A program made the position numbers and the translations under genes. A DNA stretch of 64,000 nt from assembly GCA_027627225.1 (NCBI GenBank), contig CM051029.1, positions 12,808,023 through 12,872,022 of the forward strand, written 5' to 3'. The notes beneath the pieces were generated by a model. It saw nothing but the letters and a program-made list of their open reading frames with translations, had not been told where the DNA came from and did no database searches. Source of the DNA: Congeria kusceri. Lineage: Eukaryota; Mollusca; Bivalvia; Myida; Dreissenidae. This document shows, in pieces, positions 10,274-18,520 of the stretch (position 1 is the stretch's first letter; the number at the start of each line of letters is the position of its first letter).

Positions 10274-10544
10274 CTGCAATAGTGTGTAAAGCAAAATAGT
10301 TAGATGCAGACGATATGTTTGAAAACTGTGGCATCGAAAGAGGGTTTAAGATATTGATTTTGAAACTGCGTTCCTTTGAATGTCAACAAATACCAAATAT
10401 AAGAGTATGATTCCTGAGAGATTTCGTCTATTATTGCATGTGATTGCACAGAAAATACATGTAATATAACAATTAGCACGAAATAAACTTACAGTGATTA
10501 ATTGGTACTGAACACAACGAACTGTCTGTTTTTATTTAATTAAA

Positions 10545-10740
10545 ATGAGTGTTAGTGAAATGATCAAATGTACCCTTAGTGAAATGATCAAATGTACCCT
10601 TTGTGAAATGATCAAATGTATACTTAGTGAAATTATCAAATGTGCTCTTAGTGAAATGATCAAGTGTGCCCTTAGTGAAATGATTAAATGTACCCTTAGT
10701 GAAATGATCAAATATACCCTTAATGCATTGATCAAATGTA
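10545..10740. repeat. 24-bp minisatellite, about 8 copies
   Basis: Unit tgaaatgatcaaatgtaccc plus ttag, in steps of 24 bp from about 10556. Because 24 is a multiple of three, frames stay open on both strands, giving spurious SEMIKCTL-type proteins. It lies in the last intron of the degraded receptor copy. Confidence 0.93.
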
Positions 10741-10888
10741 ATCAATTCGTACTGTCCCGACTGAGAATTATCGGGGTATAATCAATTTGTATTCTGCACA
10801 CTTTCACTACATAACATAAAATAATGTTCAAAACGCATCCCTGGCGTAAAGGTTGTTCAAACACTATTGTTCGGAAAAAATATATTAC

Positions 10889-10935
10889 CAAATCTGCATG
10901 TTTCATAACTTCCGTCTGTCTGTGTGGCGTTTGCT
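10889..10935 (-). CDS. Tail exon relic (GSYETCRF)
   Basis: 47 bp between an atttcag acceptor and a gtaata donor, phase 2 to phase 1. It encodes ANATQTDGSYETCRF, matching GSYETCRI of the exon at 39414-39466. No lesion is seen in this exon. Confidence 0.75.
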
Positions 10936-11136
10936 CTGAAATTAAACCCAAGGAAGTTTAATTGTTATCGCTCGTATTTCTAACATCATGTTGTGGCTAC
11001 CTATACTAGTATCATCGGTAAAGTTCCTAATAATGTACGACTTCATTGTGATATTTGAAAAATAAAATGTTTCAAACAGCTTCACAGTACAAGAAAAAAC
11101 GACTTCGATATACTACATTGTATATGCGTTACTTAC

Positions 11137-11205
11137 GGTTCTCGGAAAAGATCTTCGTACAGATGATGGCATTAGTTTGTTGTTGTTTTAGACGATTACT
11201 GATCT
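11137..11205 (-). pseudogene. First tail exon relic (YEDLFREP)
   Basis: Aligns with 39685-39757. The 3' half keeps YEDLFREP and a good gtaagt donor. Upstream of the Tyr codon the frame runs into TAA and no acceptor lies between, so the exon's 5' half has decayed. The 5' limit is approximate. Confidence 0.7.
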
Positions 11206-11319
11206 ACAAATATTGCATAAACACCAACTTTACAACAAGTGCGTGAGTATTGATTCATTTAAGAAATAATATTTTTCATTGAAACAATGCAACACATATT
11301 AAAACAGTCGTTTGTGTAA

Positions 11320-11400
11320 ACACATAGAGGATATTTGTTGAAATCGGTGAATGATCGAATTTTATTTCACGAGTGGTTATAAAAAGAAAGTTTTTTTTAC
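11320..11400. repeat. Fragment of the fold-back element family
   Basis: Contains agaggatatttgttgaaatc and then ttttatttcacgagtggt, matching the end of the palindrome at 25950-26965. It appears to be one degraded end without its partner. Confidence 0.6.
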
Positions 11401-11640
11401 GAACAAATACAAATTTTATTAACACTCAATTGTATATACAATTTCATGTGTTCATATTTTTCAAATATAATCAAAAATCAACTATGCGGATGAATTTCTA
11501 AATGGAGCAAATCGATCATTCATTCATTGATCACAATTGCTTAAAGCGAGATAATTAACTGTGCCTAAAGTATGGAAATGCAAAGCAAACACACAATAAC
11601 TGGATTAACATTTTGTGAAAACGAACAATTGGAAGTGTGT

Positions 11641-11964
11641 TTATTCCGTGTCACTGTCGGAAAGCATCCGAATTCGCTTATAAACAGGGCGAATTGGACT
11701 GCCATACGTGACCGTGTGAGCAAATGGAACACGTGCAGCTGCAACATTGTTCTGTACATTCTGAGACACATTTCTGGACTCGTTGCTGCTGAAATTAAAG
11801 GTCTCATTTCCATGAAACTCTGTGTTAACACATAATCTTCTTGGCATCATATTCGGAAAGCCGGATGAACAGGAAGACTTGTCGCTGACGGTTGAAACTC
11901 TCGTGTCCGAACTGGCTGTGTCCGAAAGGGTGTTGGAGAGCCTCTTCGCCTGGTTAGCATTCAT
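11641..11964 (-). pseudogene. C-terminal tail of the DUF3504/Crypton protein
   Basis: 107 residues beginning NANQAKRLSNTLSD, followed by a serine-rich linker, FHGNETFNFSS, and a basic end KRIRMLSDSDTE. From memory of the family, this order (QQKxMSxxLS, then a G-x-TFN segment, then a basic/acidic C-terminus) follows the catalytic Tyr. The assignment is moderately supported and rests on motif recollection. Confidence 0.5.
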
Positions 11965-12831
11965 TTTGCTGTAATTGTTCAGACTATTTACATTTTTGTG
12001 ACAGATATCTGAACAATTTGATGGGCTGGAACATCTTCGTCATTTAGTGTTTGAATCATTCTATTCCGGGCGCTGAAATTGTTTGAAATTGTTTTACCAT
12101 TAAATAATATTTTATTATTAGTTATTTTTGAAATTTTGTTGTTGTTTTTAGCTTACAAATATTCTTGATAAAATATTGCTCATTACTAGTTATATTATCA
12201 ATAACGATCTCTAAATGGCATAAGCCAAATCACATGTGGTCGTTTACTGCTGAAGAAATAATAACCCTTTTGTCAAATTATAATAAATTTATTCTAGTTT
12301 GAATTTTCTATTTCAGATAAAGCTGGGCCATTTGCGAGCTTGTAGGGTTGACCATTGACCAAAGTGGAATAAAATGGTTAGTTTGAAGTTATGTTAATCA
12401 AATTAAAATACCTGTATGGTGTAATTCTTTTATTTTCTATAATTGCGTATGTTTTGTTAATTCCCATCGGACATATTTTGAGCTAAAGTTGTTGTTGGGA
12501 GTAAGCGGGTGTGAGGAAGAAAGGACTTTCATCTTTGCACATTTCTTGCGGCCTTTTTTCTTTGTATAGCTTATATAAGTGCACCGGATCTCTGTGTTGA
12601 TCCTCCGGCACAGCATAAGCCCTAGGCTTCAATGTCCTGGCAAAGAAACAAGAAATGCCGACATTAAAAACCCCACACTTTTAGAAGAAATTTGTCGGTT
12701 ATTTAAAAAAATTCACTTAATTCAACAAATATCCCCTGTATTTTTAAAACATATATTTCTAAAATATTTCTAAAAAGACTGTTTTATTATTTTATGTAAT
12801 ATTAAAAATGGTTTTACAGCAGACGGTTATA

Positions 12832-13233
12832 TTATTTTAATTGCAATTTTATTGTTAACCTTGTATCTCGTGGATTAATTCCAGATCTGGTCTTCGTATT
12901 CAGCATGATGAACTCATTTCCCATCTCGTCGTCAACACCTAGCTGAACATCACCCCACATAAGACTATGTATCTCAGCCCCAGTCCGCATGCCAAAATTG
13001 GTGGTGCAGATAAACCACAAGGAGTGGATCAAAGATCTGGCATTATGCGCTCCAAGTGTTTGACTCTCGTAAATTTTAGTGATGTGAAAATCAGTGTTTT
13101 CTGTAGCACGATCATTGTTTTCATAAGTATTGTGTTGAATTTGAATATTTTCAATGTTATTTTCCGTCAAAAAGCTGTCAACATCAAACAAATTGCCAAA
13201 TAAAAAGTCATAATCTTCCTCTTGGATTTCCAT
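12832..13233 (-). pseudogene. DUF3504 recombinase, N-terminal and start of catalytic domain
   Basis: From the ATG at 13233 the protein (133 residues) begins with an acidic stretch (EEDYDFLFGNLFDVDSFL) and then jumps to ESQTLGAHNARSLIHSLW, FGMRTGAEIHSLMWGDVQLG and LNTKTRSGINPRDTR before a stop. The Arg of the GMRTGAE box corresponds to the first catalytic Arg. The usual core-binding region between the acidic N-terminus and LGAHN seems to be deleted, and the protein stops before HxxR and Tyr, so it cannot be an active recombinase. Confidence 0.72.
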
Positions 13234-13723
13234 TTTGCAGACGACGTTTACATGTATATAAAATTGCCAAGGGAGATAAGCCACAAAAGTAGCCAAGGGA
13301 GGTAAACTGATACTGTCATGCTATTTAAAAAAACAATAGCTTCAACAGTGAAAAAATACGATTTCATTTCACCAATAAATTTCTATATTTCACTGAAAAG
13401 CATATACTAAATTGTTATATTACTCGCAGAACAAGGACGTAGCCTACATGTCAAAAAACGGGATAACACAACAATACTCATTAACAAAACCCCAAACAAA
13501 TATGTATGGGAATGAAACAGAAAATTAACACGGAATGATATTTACCGAGCGTTTCGTAATATTTACATCACTGTTCTGTTGATTGTGAACTGAAATGATG
13601 TGTTTGGAAAGTCAAATATAAACGCATAATAAAAATATATAAATATTTAAAACTATTTTTATAACAGGTGAAACGGCGTTTCAAGCGTACGTGTGTTAAT
13701 GCGTTAAAAATGTACACGTTATT

Positions 13724-13990
13724 TGTATAAGTAGTAGTAGTTGTAGTACTAGTAGTAGTATAGTAGTAGTAGTAGAAGTAGTAGTAGTAGTAGTTGTTGC
13801 TGTTGTTGTTGTAGTTACTGTATAAGTAGCAGTAGTAGTAGTAGTAGTAGTAGTAATAGTAGTAGTAGTAGTAGTAGTAGTAGAAGTAGTAGTAGTAGTT
13901 GTTGTAGTAGAAGTAGTAGTACAAGTTGTTGATGTTGTAAAGGTAGTTGTAGTGATAGGTGTAATAGTAGCGCTACTATATACTACTGCA
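13724..13990. repeat. AGT trinucleotide microsatellite
   Basis: Long, interrupted (agt)n with some gtt and gct units. It lies in the first intron of the degraded receptor copy. Open frames across it (poly-Tyr on the minus strand) are artefacts. Confidence 0.9.
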
Positions 13991-14112
13991 CCTACTACTA
14001 TATACTACTTATTCGGTATTATATCAATAGTACATGATGTATGTGTTCTATCTATAATGCATTAAATACTGCTAACACGCAACGTATAATAATAGTATGG
14101 TAGTGCTAATAC

Positions 14113-14424
14113 CTGGTGTTTGAATAACAATGGTTTTTTCACTGGCATCATTTTGTTTTGAACATCTGTAAATTCCTGATGATGATTCACTGAATTCGGC
14201 TATATCGACGTAAACTACTGTGAGGTTTGAAGTTGAAGTCATATTGAAAACACCAACAGTAAGGTTTTCAATGGAGCACGCAGCCCTGCATTCTCCTATC
14301 AGTACTTCGTCTTTATAACATATCACTGTTCTGTATTTAGCACTTTGCAATTGAAACTTATAATTCAATTGCACGTATTGTTCTTCCACGTGTGCTAATT
14401 GATCATAGCCAGTAGCTGTAATTA

Positions 14425-14469
<45 letters not shown>

Positions 14470-14479
14470 AAAATCGCAT
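14113..14479 (-). CDS. V-like Ig exon with poly-Ile signal peptide
   Basis: Starts at the ATG at 14479 and ends at a gtatta donor in phase 1 (122 codons plus one base). The first residues are MRFF followed by a long run of isoleucines encoded by an ATT microsatellite, then LITATG; this would serve as the hydrophobic core of a signal peptide. The Ig domain reads YDQLAHVEEQYVQL, VICYKDEVLIGECRAACS, ESSSGIYRCSK. It aligns along its length with the exon at 47876-48224. The usual B-strand cysteine is replaced by Tyr, and the four cysteines it does have match the paralogue. Confidence 0.75.
14425..14467. repeat. AAT/ATT microsatellite encoding a signal-peptide core
   Basis: About 14 uninterrupted aat units on the plus strand. 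On the minus strand they read as ATT codons directly after ATG CGA TTT TTC. Confidence 0.92.
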
Positions 14480-14559
14480 TTTATATGATTTTTTTTTAAT
14501 TCTCAAACCAACACATAATAGCGCAATCCAGAGGCTTTTGTATTTGTTGAAAAAAAAGG

Positions 14560-15065
14560 GACAACGCAAACCTTTACTAGTTATTACTCGTGTTACCACT
14601 TAATTAGTGCGCGTTTCTTACGCATTATTTTACTAACACGAATATTATCGTGATAATTATTTGACATCGCGAATCGTAACTACTACGGATAATATTCGTG
14701 TTACCATTTAATTCGGCGCGAGGTCTTCATTATCTTACTAACGCGAATATTATCACGATAATTATATTACAAAGCAAATCTTAACACGTTAATATTCGTG
14801 ATACTACTTAATGTTCCAGTGTCGTCAATGTATTCGTAAACCAATTCGTTTTGCCAGTTATCTGGCACGATTATTATCATGATAATTATATTACAACGGA
14901 AAATCGTATCTAGTTAAAATTCGCGATACCACTTAATGTTGATGTATCGCAAATGTATTCGCAAACCAATTCGTGTTGCCAGCTATCTGACACGAATAGT
15001 ATCATCCTAATTATCTTACAACGCAAATTTAAACTAATTAATATTTGTGATACCACATACGTTTA
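14560..15065. repeat. ~130-bp tandem repeat with embedded palindromes
   Basis: About four diverged units, each containing a core like taacacgaatattatcgtga, then a taattatattacaa segment and a taccacttaatg segment. A related end appears near 15200 (acacgaaacttaagtgg). It lies immediately upstream (minus-strand sense) of the V-like exon. Confidence 0.7.
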
Positions 15066-15739
15066 TATTAACTAAAATTCTGATGTCAATTCTGGGCAGT
15101 TTCAGGCCTGTTTTTCATTAAGCAAATAAATATCTTAACGACGAAAAAAATCTCAAACGCTATTAAGATATAAGATAAATAACACGAAACTTAAGTGGTA
15201 ACACAAACATTTGTACGTACCTTATGCAGTTATCGCAAGGCAGTTCTATGCCACCATGAATTTTGAAACGAAAAAAACACATTCATTGTAGTTGTTATAC
15301 TAAAACAAGAAAAATAAAGTGTTTACGTATATTTATTGTATAAATGCATTTCAATGTGATCATGTTGTATTTTGCAAGTGGAATGAGTCACCAAATATAA
15401 AAATGCATTGTTTCTATGAGATAATGTATTCGTTTTAATCTAAAAATACTCCTTTAATATTTTTCGTCTGAGAATAGTTTTATAGCAAGTAAAGTCGTCC
15501 GCCGCGCGGGTCGGGGACAACCTTTAACTCGCGTAGTCGTGGACGTGGATCGTATGGCCGACATGACGTATTCCACAGCTTCACACAGCAATAGTTCCCA
15601 AATAGACGATTTAATAGGGATGACAACTCGGGCGCGATGGACAAGGACGAGTAGCATCCCTTGGAACATATTTAAGTATTGTTTACAGTGTTGTACGTGA
15701 CATGTGTATCTCGAAACTGAAAGATTGTGCACCCGATTA

Positions 15740-16410
15740 TGTTACGGGGTGGATTGAACATGGTGTTCAGATTCCATTTCTACTCAGGTAGACCCTTTTG
15801 AACTTGATAATCATTAATTTAATTTTAAACAAACATGTTCTGTTTCCTCGGAGATTGACATACTATTGTCCTGTGGATATACAAGTTTGTACAGAGAAAC
15901 CATATTGTGTTAGTCCACTAAGCGTGGTTCCAAAAATAATAATTTAAGGTTAATTACAGATTTGCGGGTATTAAATTCGCATTTTGTAGTTGGGTTTTTT
16001 GATGTCCCGGTTCATAAAGATTTTCGTAAATATTAGGTTTTAAATGGAATGGTGATTTTTATTGTTGGACTGTTTAATTGTTTGGTTTATATTGTTCACC
16101 ATAGTATTTTAGCAAGCTTATCATACCTGTTATTACTTACTTGCGTTTGTTGGGTCTACGTGTTACACATTTTGTGGATGAGTTTGTGTTAGCTGTTCAA
16201 GTTTCCCTCACTGCTGACCATACCGATTTACTATAAGATACTCTCAGAGATTTGGGGTTTGCCATTAATCTAAAAAAATCGTTTTAGACACCGACACAAA
16301 TAATCAATTACATTGGTTATACTATTTCAACGATTAATCAAACGGTTTTGATTAAAGCGCAAGCAAGACGTGTATCTTCCTGAAAGATTTCAATACGACA
16401 AGTTATTAAG
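15740..16410 (+). pseudogene. Reverse transcriptase relic
   Basis: Fragments across frames read GWIEHGVQIPF, KPYCVSPLSVVPK, LITDLRVLNSHFVV (motif 2), THFVDEFVLAV (motif C, where the DD pair has become DE), LRDLGFAINLKKS and INYIGYTISTINQT. Several stops interrupt it. The layout is that of DIRS reverse transcriptase but the protein is dead. Confidence 0.8.
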
Positions 16411-16419
16411 CGCAAAAGT

Positions 16420-17436
16420 GTGCCTGCACGTAGCCTTTCTAAAGTTTTGGGTAAGTTCATATCCGTTGCTTGGATTATTTCCCCTGGTAAGTTACACCTT
16501 AGAAAGTCGTATCACTTACTGGGTTCTAGGAAGTCTTGGACAGGCGATTTGCAATTGACGCCTGACGTAATTCAGGAGTTTCAGTGGTGGTTGAATAATT
16601 TAATGTATTGGAATTCGAGTGAAATATGTACAGAAATTATCCAAGCTCAGATTATAACGGACGCCAGCTCTCTTGGGGAGGGGGGGGAGGCGGTGTTCAA
16701 TGGCAGGATAGCGTCGGGCGACTGGAACCATCGCGTGTCATACTTGACTTTAAACGAGAGAGAAATGATAGCAATTCTAATGGCCACAAAGGCCTTTGCG
16801 CGTCTTCGCTGTCTAACGGTTCAAGTCTTGACGGACAATATAACCACCAAGGCGTACGCCAATCATATGGGAGGCCCGAGTTCTATAGTGCCCAACATAG
16901 CGTCTGCAATTTGGTCGAAGACAACCGCACTTGGAATCACGCTATGCTGCGAGCACATTGCGGTCGTCCAAAACTCGCAAGCGGACTACTGGTCGCGAAC
17001 ACCCGACAAATACAGTTGGATGTCACACCCTCGCGTGTTTCAGTACCTCGACCGCTTCTACGGTCCTCATACGGTCGATCGGTTTGCAAATCGCCTGAAT
17101 ACACAGATTCCTCGTTACAACAGTCGTTTTTGGGATCCACTCTCCGAAGGAGTGGAAGATCTTGGACAGAACAATTGGTGTTTCGAAAACAACTTTTTAA
17201 ATCCTCCGTTCTGTCTCATTCCGCGTGTGTTGGATGTAGTGGAGAAACAAAACGCGAACGCGACGTTGATTGCACCAGTTTGGCGAGCGCCAACTTGGTT
17301 TCGTCGGTTACTTGCAATGACAATTGTACCGCTACATGATATTCCGCGCAAAGTGCGTGGCGTGTCCAGACCCGTGTCGGAATCGGCATTGGAAAGTGTG
17401 TGCTTGGAGAATATTTGGAGGAAAGAGTTAATATAG
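16420..17436 (+). CDS. RNase H and methyltransferase-like region (DIRS relic)
   Basis: 338 codons remain open in an otherwise ruined element. RNase H motifs: TDASSLGEGG, LNEREMIAIL, LTDNITTKAY and SQADYWSRTPD, supplying the expected D-E-D-D. Then VDRFANRLNTQIPRYNSRFW and FLNPPFCLIPRVLDVV; NPPF is the signature of N6-adenine methyltransferase active sites and supports the published view that DIRS elements carry a Dam-like domain. It ends APVWRAPTWFRRLL, as in the first element. A run of nine G at about 16678-16688 could mark an indel compensated in frame. There is no credible ATG at the start; it is the middle of a polyprotein. Confidence 0.82.
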   Translation: MPARSLSKVLGKFISVAWIISPGKLHLRKSYHLLGSRKSWTGDLQLTPDVIQEFQWWLNNLMYWNSSEICTEIIQAQIITDASSLGEGGEAVFNGRIASGDWNHRVSYLTLNEREMIAILMATKAFARLRCLTVQVLTDNITTKAYANHMGGPSSIVPNIASAIWSKTTALGITLCCEHIAVVQNSQADYWSRTPDKYSWMSHPRVFQYLDRFYGPHTVDRFANRLNTQIPRYNSRFWDPLSEGVEDLGQNNWCFENNFLNPPFCLIPRVLDVVEKQNANATLIAPVWRAPTWFRRLLAMTIVPLHDIPRKVRGVSRPVSESALESVCLENIWRKELI

Positions 17437-17464
17437 AGGGAATGGACACAAGAAACTAATCATA

Positions 17465-18210
17465 GGTTTAAAGTTAGTTCGGCAGCTGGAACGTTAAAAT
17501 CATACAATAATGTACTTCGTAAGTTAGCAGTATTTTGAGGGATAAGGGTTGTCATTTCTCTCCTGTGGATACATGGTGTTTTGCTGAATTTGTAAATGAT
17601 GTCGCTGAAGCGATTTCCAGACCCACTTCTGTTTTGAGAACTTCCCTCGCTGCCGTGGGTCACGTCTATAGAGCTAAGAATCTCTGTAATTTGGCAGATG
17701 ATCCATTTATTAGGTTGTTAATAACAGGATTGAATCAAATATGGTATCAGTGCCCCAATGGAAAGGTCTAAGGTCATGCCAGTGAAATACTACCACGAGC
17801 TGTTCAAATAATGGCCCGATATCCGTGACCTTGACGAAAAATTTAAGGTTAAAAGCAATCACCCTTTTAGTATTTTCGTTAATGTTATTTTTTCTGACAT
17901 TGCAACTAATGGTGTTGTGCACACTTCTCAGCAGGGTGACGTTTTAATTAACTTCACTACATATCAGGTGCAGTTTTTTTTATGGATATGCGAAAGTTGC
18001 TTTCTTTGGGATTAAAAGCGATACCTCTAGATCGGGTTTTTGCCTTGCGGAAAATGTGATGCATTAGATCCAGTAAGGTATTTAAAGTGTAACATAGAGC
18101 GCACAGACCGGTGTCGCGTAGGGGGAGGTCTGGTTTTCATTGGACCAAAACAGCCTAGAGAAGCACCTAAGGCTTCATCTATTGCGAAAATATTGGTCGT
18201 TTACATTTGA
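17465..18210 (+). pseudogene. Tyrosine recombinase relic
   Basis: Pieces such as SSAAGTLKSYNNVLRKLAV and then, in another frame, SVLRTSLAAVGHVYRAKNL and DDPFIRLLITGLNQIW correspond to the core-binding part of a DIRS recombinase. Downstream PREAPKASSIAKIL may be the end of the domain. Frameshifts and stops are frequent, and the catalytic residues could not all be traced. Confidence 0.65.
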
Positions 18211-18256
18211 AGAGTGGACGCCTATATGTAGATCTATAACAATATATGTCGAGAAT

Positions 18257-18520
18257 TATAAGTCTCCGCCGTCTATCCATAAATGAAGAACGATATATGT
18301 TTATTTTGTCATATTGTGTTTATTTACATTATCGCTTCTGTTTAACATGTTTTGAAATTTAGTAATATTTTATATGTTTCACATTGTTTTAACGTGTATA
18401 TATGATTGTATGAACCTTATATTTATTATGCTTATTGTTTTAAAGAATCGTCTGGAATTAAATTCAAAGTAAAGACGCATATCTCGTTCTTCATTTATGG
18501 GTAAACGGCGGAGACTCTTA
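18257..18520. repeat. Inverted repeat, 43-bp arms
   Basis: The arm at 18257-18299 (with agtctccgccgtctatccat) is complementary, with a few mismatches, to the arm at 18478-18520 (with atgggtaaacggcggagact); about 178 bp lies between. It sits just right of the degraded DIRS element and could be one of its ends or a separate MITE. Confidence 0.8.

Larger units (their letters stand above)
11641..13233 (-). mobile_element. Decayed Crypton/DUF3504 tyrosine-recombinase element
   Basis: Two coding remnants in the same orientation and in the expected order: the N-terminus and start of the catalytic domain at 12832-13233, then the C-terminal tail at 11641-11964. The middle of the recombinase, including the HxxR box and the nucleophilic Tyr, is absent. 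Crypton-type recombinases with the DUF3504 fold (as in KIAA1958 and ZMYM relatives) carry the motif LGxHNxRSL ... GxRxxxE ... WGDVQL ... TKTRxG, which is seen here. The intervening ~870 bp shows no coding similarity. Confidence 0.65.
10077..14479 (-). pseudogene. Decayed Ig-receptor copy: V-like exon plus tail relics
   Basis: A paralogue of the receptor at 38960-48224. The V-like first exon (14113-14479) is open and correctly bounded. Three tail exons are recognisable by direct alignment: 11137-~11205, 10889-10935 and 10077-10273. The C2-type Ig domains, the FN3 domain and any transmembrane exon are missing. Lesions: an in-frame TAA upstream of YEDL in the first tail exon, and two TAA codons in the last exon. 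The last exon otherwise keeps frame through to TYVNMK. A Crypton fragment and microsatellites occupy the gap. It could still make a secreted V-domain protein if spliced to other exons, but it is most simply a partial pseudogene. Confidence 0.8.
15480..18230 (+). mobile_element. Old, degraded DIRS-like retrotransposon
   Basis: A second YR retrotransposon, unrelated at nucleotide level to the one at 2425-7526. Relics run in the correct order: a possible arginine-rich Gag end (about 15510-15560, RGRGSYG), reverse transcriptase with many stops (15740-16400), an open RNase H plus methyltransferase-like frame (16420-17436), and frameshifted pieces of the tyrosine recombinase (17465-18210). Termini were not identified with confidence. 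Confidence 0.8.

Noticed and set aside
10532..10781. Repetitive small proteins on both strands (SEMIKCTL type)
   Set aside because: 24-bp repeats keep all frames open; this is an intron of the degraded receptor.
13568..13924. Poly-Tyr open frame on the minus strand
   Set aside because: Produced by the AGT microsatellite in an intron.
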